The notes beneath the pieces are model-generated. The model was not told the DNA's origin. It saw only the letters and a program-made list of their open reading frames with translations, and made no database searches. The position numbers and the translations under genes were made by a program. Below, in pieces: positions 53,697 through 61,425 of a stretch of DNA of 64,000 nt. The DNA comes from UBA9659 sp965208605. GTDB taxonomy: Bacteria; Pseudomonadota; Gammaproteobacteria; Pseudomonadales; Azotimanducaceae. The DNA is taken from NCBI GenBank assembly GCA_965208605.1, contig OZ242345.1, positions 2,733,284-2,797,283 on the forward strand. Reading direction: 5' to 3'. The first letter of the stretch is position 1, and each line of letters starts with the position of its first letter.

Positions 53697-54278
53697 GTGG
53701 ACATCAATCTAAAACAACGCCTTATCGGAGCGGTCATTCTTGTATCGCTTGCGGTCATTATTCTCCCGCAACTGCTGAGCGGGACGAAAGAAAGCACCGA
53801 TGCCCTCATGTCACAAGAAGTGTCGCAAAGCGTCTCGCAAATCCCGGCATCGCCTCAGATTGCCTCAGCTCCCGTTACAGTCCTGGAAATCAATACTCGC
53901 ATCCGAGAAAAGGTAGCGGCCAGTGCAGCAAAGCTCCCCCAAGAGCAGCTTGATGACCCGCGCGTTGATGACCGGCATGAAGCCGATTTCGCCCTGGATA
54001 AAAATATCCTCCCGCAGGGCTGGACGTTGCAGGTCGGTAGTTTTGAACACCAGGACAATGCCCGGAAATTACTTGCCCGGCTCAGGAAAGAGGATTACCG
54101 GGCTTACCTCTATCACTATAAAACCGCCACCAGTAAAACCTGGCGAGTCTTCGTTGGGCCTTCAGTGAGCAGGCAGTCCCTGGAGAAACAAGCGGTATTA
54201 TTGGAAGCTGATTTGAAAGTGAAAACCCGGATTATCAGATACAAGATTGAGGAAGCGGCTAATCAAGAGAGCCACTAA
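53697..54278 (+). CDS. dedD: SPOR-domain protein, DedD-like
   Basis: 193 residues, GTG start. One N-terminal membrane helix (LKQRLIGAVILVSLAVIILP, with LLSGTKE after it) and a C-terminal SPOR domain (WTLQVGSFEHQDNARKLLAR ... WRVFVGP). SPOR domains bind denuded glycan at the division septum. It lies between folC and cvpA as in many Gammaproteobacteria. Confidence 0.9.
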   Translation: MDINLKQRLIGAVILVSLAVIILPQLLSGTKESTDALMSQEVSQSVSQIPASPQIASAPVTVLEINTRIREKVAASAAKLPQEQLDDPRVDDRHEADFALDKNILPQGWTLQVGSFEHQDNARKLLARLRKEDYRAYLYHYKTATSKTWRVFVGPSVSRQSLEKQAVLLEADLKVKTRIIRYKIEEAANQESH

Positions 54279-54372
54279 GACTGAGCGCATGTTGTTGGCT
54301 CGTGTTTTGTAGACTAGTGTTTTGTAAAGCCGGACGCGGAGAATAAGGTGACCGAAAAACAGGGGCAGAATC

Positions 54373-54927
54373 TTGGCGGGTGCTGACTGGGCGATCATTA
54401 TTCTATTAGGCATATCCACCCTGGTGGGTATACGTCGTGGTTTCTTTCGTGAAGCCCTGTCGCTGGTCACCTGGGTGCTAGCACTGAGTGTCGCGATTAG
54501 TTTTTCTGCTCAGTTGGCACCGATGCTCACTGATGCCATAGATACCTCCTCTTGGGAAATACCTGAGATTATCAATTACTTCCTGGTAGCGACTCCCTTG
54601 GTTATCCGAGCCTTGGCGTTTGTCCTCCTGTGTGTTGCAACGCTGATTATAGGGGGGCTGGTGAACAATCTGCTGGCTAGCGTCGTCAGGAATACCGGCT
54701 TATCTGGGCTGGATAGGTTGCTTGGCACCCTCTTCGGATTGACCCGGGGTCTGTTGATCGGCCTGATACTGGTTGCTGGTTTCCAAGCCTGGACGCCCGT
54801 TGAGGAATATGACTGGTGGCAAGAATCGACCTTGCTACCGGGCTTCCTCAGTCTGCTTGACCAATTACCCCCGGCTTTATTAGACCAGGGTAAGGAAGTG
54901 TTGCAGGACAGTCCTGCCTTGCTGTGA
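54373..54927 (+). CDS. cvpA: CvpA family membrane protein
   Basis: 184 residues from TTG 54373. ADWAIIILLGISTLVGIRRG and FFREALSLVTWVLALSVAI, then NTGLSGLDRLLGTLFGLTRG, are the CvpA pattern; four membrane helices. In E. coli it is needed for colicin V production and lies before purF, as here. Its role is still uncertain. Confidence 0.92.
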   Translation: MAGADWAIIILLGISTLVGIRRGFFREALSLVTWVLALSVAISFSAQLAPMLTDAIDTSSWEIPEIINYFLVATPLVIRALAFVLLCVATLIIGGLVNNLLASVVRNTGLSGLDRLLGTLFGLTRGLLIGLILVAGFQAWTPVEEYDWWQESTLLPGFLSLLDQLPPALLDQGKEVLQDSPALL

Positions 54928-54952
54928 CTAGCCCCATAAAAGGAGACGAGTG

Positions 54953-56467
54953 ATGTGCGGTATTGTAGGTCTAGTGGGCAAGCAAGATGTGGGCTATGCC
55001 CTATATGATGCGTTGACCATTCTTCAGCATCGGGGCCAGGATGCGGCGGGCATTGTCACCTGTGATGGTGAGGCATTGAACCTGCGGAAACACAATGGCC
55101 TGGTGCGAGATGTATTTCGCCAGAGCCACATGGATTGGCTCAATGGCAAGATGGGTATCGGGCATGTCCGTTACCCGACAGCAGGTTCAGCAAGCTCGGC
55201 CGAAGCCCAGCCCATGTATGTCAACTCACCTTTCGGTATTTGTCTGGCACATAACGGTAATTTGACCAATGCCGATGAATTGAAAGCCGATCTCTTCCAC
55301 GCTGACCGGCGGCATATCAGTACTAATTCTGATTCCGAGGTGCTCTTGAATGTGCTTGCGCATGAATTGCAAAAGACCCCCAGTCTGAAACTGAGCCCCG
55401 AGGATGTGTTCCGCGCTATCGCGGGGTTACATCAACGAGCTAGTGGTGCCTATGCGGCGGTCGCCTTGATTGCCGGGCATGGCCTGCTGGGCTTCCGGGA
55501 TCCCTGTGGCATTAGACCCCTGGTCTATGGCAAACGCGAGACGGCAACCGGTGCAGAGTATATGTTTTCCTCAGAGTCGGCGGCCTTAGGGATGCTCGGC
55601 TTTGAACTAGTTGCCGATGTCCTGCCAGGCCAGGCGATCTATATCACTGTCGACGGCAAGGTGCACACTAAGCAGTGTGCCCAGGAAGTGCTCTATAGCC
55701 CCTGTATCTTTGAGTATGTCTATCTTGCGCGACCCGATTCGGTCATTGATGGTATCTCGGTGTACAAGGCACGATTAAAAATGGGGGAAAAGCTCGCCGA
55801 TAACATTCTGGCACAGTATCCCCGGCACGATATTGATGTGGTGATTCCCATTCCCGAGACCAGTTGTACGGCGGCCTTGCCTATGGCGCATCGACTGAAG
55901 GTGAAGTACCGAGAAGGCCTGGTCAAAAGTCAGTACATTGGGCGCACCTTTATTATGCCGGGGCAGTTACGGCGGCAGAAATCAGTACAGCGCAAATTTA
56001 GTCCTATTGAACTTGAGTTCCGAGGGAAGAATGTATTGCTGGTAGATGATTCCATTGTGCGGGGGACCACCTCCCGGCAGATAGTGCAACTGGTGCGCGA
56101 GGCCGGGGCGAAAAAGGTCTATCTGGCCTCCGCGGCACCACCGGTCTTATATCCCAATGTCTATGGTATTGACATGCCTGCCGTCGCTGAGTTTGTGGCG
56201 CATAACAATACCGCCGAGGACCTGGCGAGCTATATCGGTGCCGACTGGGTGCTCTATCAGAAAATGGCTGACCTCTTAGACTGCGTGGCGGGCATCAATA
56301 AGAACATTGCTCGGTTTGATGCCTCAATCTTTGATGGCGACTATGTGGCCGGGCAGATTGACGACCGTTACCTGCACCGTGTTGAACTGCTACGCAAAGA
56401 TACGGCAAGGGCAGATTATGTGGCTGATGGGAATCTGGTAGAAATGTTTGCTCAGCATCAGGACTAG
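54953..56467 (+). CDS. purF: Amidophosphoribosyltransferase
   Basis: 504 residues from ATG 54953, chosen because the protein must begin MCGIVGLVG so that Cys is the N-terminal nucleophile after Met removal; a GTG just before it (54950) is rejected. AAAGGAGAC precedes. IGHVRYPTAGS and LAHNGNLTN are the glutaminase motifs; LLVDDSIVRGTTS is the PRPP loop. It catalyses the first step of purine synthesis. Confidence 0.97.
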   Translation: MCGIVGLVGKQDVGYALYDALTILQHRGQDAAGIVTCDGEALNLRKHNGLVRDVFRQSHMDWLNGKMGIGHVRYPTAGSASSAEAQPMYVNSPFGICLAHNGNLTNADELKADLFHADRRHISTNSDSEVLLNVLAHELQKTPSLKLSPEDVFRAIAGLHQRASGAYAAVALIAGHGLLGFRDPCGIRPLVYGKRETATGAEYMFSSESAALGMLGFELVADVLPGQAIYITVDGKVHTKQCAQEVLYSPCIFEYVYLARPDSVIDGISVYKARLKMGEKLADNILAQYPRHDIDVVIPIPETSCTAALPMAHRLKVKYREGLVKSQYIGRTFIMPGQLRRQKSVQRKFSPIELEFRGKNVLLVDDSIVRGTTSRQIVQLVREAGAKKVYLASAAPPVLYPNVYGIDMPAVAEFVAHNNTAEDLASYIGADWVLYQKMADLLDCVAGINKNIARFDASIFDGDYVAGQIDDRYLHRVELLRKDTARADYVADGNLVEMFAQHQD

Positions 56468-56509
56468 TTCTAACAATACTTCTAACAACCACTGTCACAG
56501 CCACCAGCC

Positions 56510-57238
56510 CTAGCCCGGCTGAGCGAAATCAAACACCTGCAAGGCAATGTGCCCCTCGGTGACTTCAAGATACTGGGTGCTGGTATGCCAATCTCCAAGC
56601 ACATAGCGGTGCCCTACCTCCTCCCCTAGGCGGACTGGATGTACCCCCGGGCGATGGGTGTGGCCATGAATTAAGGTGTGCACACCGGCCTCGGTCATGC
56701 TGTTGACGACCTCGCTCAAGGTGACATCCATGATGTCAGTCGCCACTTCTCGCGTATGCGCACGGCTAGCACCGCGCAGCTCTGCCGCCAGGGCGGCTCG
56801 CTCAGTGAGCGGTTTATTCAAGAAGGATGCCTGGAAGCTGGTGGAGCGGAGTTGTTGTCTCAATGCCATGTATTCGGTGTCCTGGGTGCACAGGCTGTCG
56901 CCGTGCATCAATAGCGCGGGCGGCCCAGAGGCAAGTAGCAGGCGGGTGGGGTCATCAATGAGCCTTGCCTTTGCTTTTTGGCAAAATACCTCGCCAATCA
57001 AAAAGTCTCGATTACCGGGCATGATATATTTTTCCGCGGGGCAGGCTGCCAGTCGCGCTAGAATCGCTTCACTGAAAGCCCGGCAATCATCGTCGCCCAA
57101 CCAGACCTCAAAAAAGTCCCCGAGAATATACAGCTGGTCGGCGTCTTGGCAGTGGCTATCCAAAAAGGAAAAAAACGCCTGGGTGACGTCTGGTATTGCT
57201 TCATCCAGGTGCAGGTCTGAGATAAAGAGCTGTCGCAT
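56510..57238 (-). CDS. lpxH: UDP-2,3-diacylglucosamine diphosphatase
   Basis: 242 residues. Metal-binding motifs SDLHLD, GDFFEVWLGDD, GNRDFLIG, MHGDSLCT and HGHTHRP mark a calcineurin-like phosphoesterase of the LpxH type. It hydrolyses UDP-diacylglucosamine to lipid X in lipid A synthesis, on the cytoplasmic face of the inner membrane. It converges on purF (42-bp gap). The 163 bp upstream up to tRNA-Pro hold no other gene. Confidence 0.95.
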   Translation of the reverse strand: MRQLFISDLHLDEAIPDVTQAFFSFLDSHCQDADQLYILGDFFEVWLGDDDCRAFSEAILARLAACPAEKYIMPGNRDFLIGEVFCQKAKARLIDDPTRLLLASGPPALLMHGDSLCTQDTEYMALRQQLRSTSFQASFLNKPLTERAALAAELRGASRAHTREVATDIMDVTLSEVVNSMTEAGVHTLIHGHTHRPGVHPVRLGEEVGHRYVLGDWHTSTQYLEVTEGHIALQVFDFAQPG

Positions 57239-57401
57239 GAGCGGGCTGCTGTTGAGAGCTAGTGTTGATGGCTGACCGATGTCCGCCTGGATGCATCGGG
57301 CTGATTGACGACATCATAGCACCTTAGTAGAATGTGCGCCCCAGATTGTCCACAGTATCAAGTATCTTCATAGCAAGGATAGGCGAGAAGCAAGCAGTCA
57401 T

Positions 57402-57478
57402 CGGGGTATAGCGCAGTCTGGTAGCGCGCCTGCTTTGGGAGCAGGATGTCGGGAGTTCAAATCTCTCTACCCCGACCA
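57402..57478 (+). tRNA. tRNA-Pro (anticodon TGG)
   Basis: 77 nt with encoded CCA. Acceptor CGGGGTA/TACCCCG; anticodon stem CCTGC/GCAGG with loop TTTGGGA. First of four tRNAs in the order Pro-Arg-His-Leu that precede tig. Confidence 0.97.
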
Positions 57479-57555
57479 CATTGGGAGCACCGAGATTGGT
57501 ATCACCGAGAGCAGAGAAGGAAAGAGCCGACCTGAAAGGAAATGATTTTGGGAAT

Positions 57556-57632
57556 GCGCCCGTAGCTCAATCGGATAGAGCATCGGCCTTCTAAGCCGAG
57601 GGTTGCAGGTTCGATTCCTGCCGGGCGTACCA
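57556..57632 (+). tRNA. tRNA-Arg (anticodon TCT)
   Basis: 77 nt with encoded CCA. Acceptor GCGCCCG/CGGGCGT (one G-U pair); anticodon stem TCGGC/GCCGA with loop CTTCTAA. Confidence 0.97.
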
Positions 57633-57678
57633 GTTGTTGGTATGGGCACTCCCGAGCAGTAGGCCTCGGGTCTGAGAT

Positions 57679-57755
57679 GGTGGGCGTAGCTCAGTTGGTA
57701 GAGCTCCGGATTGTGATTCCGGCGGTCGTGGGTTCAATCCCCATCGTCCACCCCA
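57679..57755 (+). tRNA. tRNA-His (anticodon GTG)
   Basis: 77 nt including the extra G-1 needed by histidyl-tRNA synthetase, which faces C73. Acceptor GTGGGCG/CGTCCAC; anticodon stem CCGGA/TCCGG with loop TTGTGAT. Confidence 0.96.
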
Positions 57756-57794
57756 GTTGCTGCCTTGGCTCGGTGGCTGGTCTGGCAGTCAATG

Positions 57795-57880
<86 letters not shown>

Positions 57881-57943
57881 GCCTAGTTATCCGAAGCTGT
57901 TAATCACGCATACAACACATCAGGCGATGAGTAGGTAAGGCAA

Positions 57944-59272
57944 ATGCAGGTAACCATTGAGGCTACCCAAGGGCTGGCAAGAAAGATGCGGGTCCTGGTG
58001 CCGTCCGAGCAGCTGGATTCCCAGGTGGACCGGGAAATACAGACCAGAGCTAAAAGCATTAAGATCAAAGGCTTCCGTCCGGGCAAGGTACCTCCGCGTG
58101 AGGTTAAGCGCAGATTCGGTAAGGAAATTCGCCAAGATGTCGCCGCCAGGATTATGCAAGCTTCCTTTGATGAAGCCATCGCTGAGCAGCACCTTACCCC
58201 GGCATCCAGCCCCCAGATTGAAGAAATCACCAATGAAACCGGGCAAGATTTTGAATTCCGTGCCACTTTTGATGTCTTCCCGACTATTAAAGTCGCGCCC
58301 TTCAAGCATATTGCCGTCAAGCGTCAAGTCAGCCAGGTAGAAGCCGCCGACATAGACAAGATGATTGAGATTTTGCGGAAGCAACACACTGAGTATGTCG
58401 TGCAAGACCGGCCCTGCCGAGCTACTGACCGGGTGAAAATTGATTTTGAAGGGCTTGTGGATGGTGTGGAGTTTGCCGGTAACCAGGCAAGGGGTCAGGA
58501 ATTGATACTCGGTGCTGGGAGCATGCTGCCCGGCTTTGAAGAGGCCATGATGGGTATGCAACCTGGCGCTGAGCAGACGATTGTGCTGGACTTTCCTGAG
58601 ACTCATCAAAATAAGGAACTAGCCGGCAAGCCGGTGACCTTCCAGATCACCCTGCATGAGGTGGCTGCCCCGCGCTTGCCGGAACTCAATGCGGACTTCT
58701 ATAAGGCGTTTGATGTGACCGACGGTAGCCTGGAGACCTTCCAGGCCGAGGTCAGAGCCAACATGGAGCGCCAACTTGACCTGAGTAGCCGGGAGAAGGT
58801 CAAAGAAGAGGTGCTGGAAGCACTCTGTAGCGTCAATAAATTTGAGTTACCTGCCGGGCTCATGGAGCAGGAGATGCACCGGATGCGGGAACTAGCCTTG
58901 CAGAGATATTCCATCAACCCGGAGCAGCTGGATTCTGATAAAATTCCCGCTGAACTCTTCATAGACCAGGCGAAGCGGCGACTGAAAGTAGGCTTGCTAC
59001 TGACGGCCATCGCCAAAAAGCATGCCATGCAAGCAGACCCAACCAAGGTAGATGAACGGATAGCCACGGAAGCAAGCAGTTATGAAAAGCCAGAAGAGGT
59101 TATCAGTTATATCAAGAACAATACCCAAGAACATGCGAGAATATGCAATCTGGTGCTTGAAGATCAAATAGTTGACCTGATTCTAGAATCAGCCAGGGTG
59201 CAAGAAGTGCCCGTTGATTATGAAACCGCAGTCACACCGGCCGGGGTCAAGGACGAACCTGAGCCTGAATAA
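57944..59272 (+). CDS. tig: Trigger factor
   Basis: 442 residues. An N-terminal ribosome-binding domain contains GFRPGKVPPREVKRRFG (E. coli GFRxGKVP signature), then an FKBP-type domain (RVKIDFEGLVDGVEFAGNQA, MLPGFEEAMMGM) and a helical chaperone domain. It binds nascent chains at the exit tunnel. It heads the tig-clpP-clpX-lon proteostasis run. Confidence 0.96.
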   Translation: MQVTIEATQGLARKMRVLVPSEQLDSQVDREIQTRAKSIKIKGFRPGKVPPREVKRRFGKEIRQDVAARIMQASFDEAIAEQHLTPASSPQIEEITNETGQDFEFRATFDVFPTIKVAPFKHIAVKRQVSQVEAADIDKMIEILRKQHTEYVVQDRPCRATDRVKIDFEGLVDGVEFAGNQARGQELILGAGSMLPGFEEAMMGMQPGAEQTIVLDFPETHQNKELAGKPVTFQITLHEVAAPRLPELNADFYKAFDVTDGSLETFQAEVRANMERQLDLSSREKVKEEVLEALCSVNKFELPAGLMEQEMHRMRELALQRYSINPEQLDSDKIPAELFIDQAKRRLKVGLLLTAIAKKHAMQADPTKVDERIATEASSYEKPEEVISYIKNNTQEHARICNLVLEDQIVDLILESARVQEVPVDYETAVTPAGVKDEPEPE

Positions 59273-59316
59273 GCGCCTTGCTAAGCATTGATTTTATCCA
59301 GGCTTAACCCGATATT

Positions 59317-59979
59317 ATGGTCATTGAGGTATTGAATATGTATGGATTTGAAGACGACCCTATGCGGAAAACCACCGCTCTTGGCATGGTTCCCATGGTC
59401 CTTGAGCAGACCGCACGCGGCGAGCGTTCCTACGACATCTATTCAAGACTGCTCAAGGAAAGAATTATCTTCGCCGTGGGTCCCATTGATGATGTGGTCG
59501 CCAATCTTATCGTTGCTCAGCTCTTGTATTGTGAGTCCGAGAATGCGGACAAGGATGTGCATCTCTATATCAACTCGGCTGGCGGTTCAGTGGTTTCCGG
59601 CCTCGCTATCTATGACACTATGCAGTTCATTAACTGTAAGGTCAGTACCCTCTGCATTGGGCAGGCTGCCAGCATGGGCGCACTGCTCTTAGTCGGTGGG
59701 GCTAAGGGCAAAAGGCTGTGCCTGCCTAATTCTAGAATTATGTTGCATCAACCCAGTGGTAGTTCCCGTGGTCAAGCATCGGATATTGAAATTCATGCTC
59801 AGGAAATTCTTTTTCTGCGGGAAAGAATGAACCGGATCATGGCGCGGCACACCGGAAAAAGCGTTGAGGAACTCGCACGGGATACGGAACGAGACATGTA
59901 TATGACGGCTCAGGATGCTTTAGACTACGGTCTTGTGGATAAAATACAGGAACCGAGAACTACTCTGGCATCGGTATAA
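59317..59979 (+). CDS. clpP: ATP-dependent Clp protease proteolytic subunit
   Basis: 220 residues. MVPMVLEQTARGERSYDIYS is the usual start of the mature enzyme; GQAASMGALLL holds the catalytic Ser and IMLHQPSG the His, with Asp near residue 193. It forms the 14-mer chamber fed by ClpX. The TAA lies in a 14-bp tandem duplication. Two overlapping starts (59317, 59338) exist; the first is given. Confidence 0.96.
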   Translation: MVIEVLNMYGFEDDPMRKTTALGMVPMVLEQTARGERSYDIYSRLLKERIIFAVGPIDDVVANLIVAQLLYCESENADKDVHLYINSAGGSVVSGLAIYDTMQFINCKVSTLCIGQAASMGALLLVGGAKGKRLCLPNSRIMLHQPSGSSRGQASDIEIHAQEILFLRERMNRIMARHTGKSVEELARDTERDMYMTAQDALDYGLVDKIQEPRTTLASV

Positions 59980-59998
59980 GCAAATCGGTATAAGCAAG
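59971..59998 (+). repeat. 14-bp duplication over the clpP stop codon
   Basis: TCGGTATAAGCAAA and TCGGTATAAGCAAG in a row. The clpP TAA is in the first copy. Confidence 0.9.
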
Positions 59999-60041
59999 AG
60001 CTCTCAGCGTGAATATGAGGCAGCAACAACACAGCAAAAGA

Positions 60042-60090
60042 ACTGGATTCGGCTTGCGGCAAGAGGACAAGCTCGAGAATGACGGCGCGA
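60042..60090. repeat. REP-like fragment between clpP and clpX
   Basis: ACTGGATTCGGCTTGCGGC followed by AAGCTCGAGAATGACGGCGCG; the latter matches 35129-35150. It lies in the 154-bp gap before clpX. Confidence 0.7.
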
Positions 60091-60133
60091 ATGTTTAACC
60101 CAGAAGGTTTACCCCGGATCTTGAGGTGCAAGG

Positions 60134-61402
60134 ATGTCTGATAACTATAGCGAAGGTCGGTTGCTCCACTGCAGCTTCTGCGGTAAGAGCCAGCAGGAAG
60201 TCCGCAAACTAATAGCGGGACCTTCAGTATATGTGTGTGATGAATGTGTTGCGCTGTGTAATGACATCATTCGTGAAGAACTGCATGACCGGGACGAAGC
60301 GACAAACGAACAGCCGCTCCCCACTCCAGCGGAAATCAAGAAGAAGCTTGATGACTATGTCATCGGTCAGGAAAACGCCAAGAAGGTCTTGTCGGTAGCA
60401 GTTTATAACCACTACAAACGCCTGAATTACATGGGTAAGAAAGATGATGTAGAACTGCAGAAGAGCAACATACTGTTGATTGGCCCCACGGGTGTCGGGA
60501 AGACGCTCTTAGCGGAAACGCTCGCCCGGCTATTAGATGTACCCTTCACGATTGCCGATGCCACGACCCTGACAGAAGCAGGATATGTCGGCGAGGATGT
60601 TGAAAACATCATCCAAAAACTACTCCAAAAATGTGATTATGATGTGGACCGGGCACAGATAGGCATTGTCTACATAGACGAGATTGATAAAATTTCCCGC
60701 AAGTCGGATAACCCTTCTATTACTCGGGATGTTTCCGGAGAAGGCGTACAACAAGCACTGCTCAAACTCATTGAGGGCACCATCGCCTCGGTGCCGCCTC
60801 AGGGCGGGCGCAAGCACCCACAACAGGAATTCTTGCAAGTGGATACCACCAATATCCTGTTTATTTGCGGTGGTGCCTTTGCGGGTCTTGAAAAGGTCAT
60901 TATGAACCGTTCGGAAAATAGCGGCATTGGCTTCGGAGCCAAGGTGCAAACCCTGGCAACCAAGCGAAAGCTGGGGGAAACCCTGCGCCATCTGGAACCA
61001 GAAGACCTGATTAAATATGGGCTTATTCCCGAGTTTGTGGGTCGTCTCCCGGTCCTGGCAACTCTGGATGAATTAGACGCCGAGGCCATGGTGCGCATCC
61101 TCAAAGAGCCGAAAAACGCCTACACCAAACAATATGCCAAGTTGTTTGAAATGGAAGGCGTGGAGATTGATTTCCGGGACGATGCACTGATTGCGGTTGC
61201 CAAGAAGGCGATGGACCGTAAAACAGGAGCTCGGGGGCTAAGGGCTATTCTTGAGACGGTGTTGTTGGAGTTGATGTATCAACTGCCCTCAGAAGATGGC
61301 GCCAGCCGGATCATTATTGATGGGAATGTCATCCGGGGCACCTCGGAGCCGATGTTGATCTATGAGAATCAGGCGCGACAAAAAAAACAGCGTAGCAAAT
61401 AA
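60134..61402 (+). CDS. clpX: ATP-dependent Clp protease ATP-binding subunit ClpX
   Basis: 422 residues. The zinc-binding N domain has CSFCGKSQQEVRKLIAG and CDECVALC. Walker A is GPTGVGKTLLAETLA (about 116-130), the pore loop GYVGEDVEN, and Walker B IVYIDEIDKI. GIGFGAKV is the IGF-type loop that docks on ClpP. It unfolds tagged substrates, including those bearing the tmRNA tag. Confidence 0.97.
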   Translation: MSDNYSEGRLLHCSFCGKSQQEVRKLIAGPSVYVCDECVALCNDIIREELHDRDEATNEQPLPTPAEIKKKLDDYVIGQENAKKVLSVAVYNHYKRLNYMGKKDDVELQKSNILLIGPTGVGKTLLAETLARLLDVPFTIADATTLTEAGYVGEDVENIIQKLLQKCDYDVDRAQIGIVYIDEIDKISRKSDNPSITRDVSGEGVQQALLKLIEGTIASVPPQGGRKHPQQEFLQVDTTNILFICGGAFAGLEKVIMNRSENSGIGFGAKVQTLATKRKLGETLRHLEPEDLIKYGLIPEFVGRLPVLATLDELDAEAMVRILKEPKNAYTKQYAKLFEMEGVEIDFRDDALIAVAKKAMDRKTGARGLRAILETVLLELMYQLPSEDGASRIIIDGNVIRGTSEPMLIYENQARQKKQRSK

Positions 61403-61425
61403 TTGAGTCTACTAGTATAGGAGAT

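Noticed and set aside
54950..54952. GTG start for purF one codon upstream
   Set aside because: The mature enzyme needs Cys directly after the initiator Met; starting at GTG would give MMC and bury the nucleophile.
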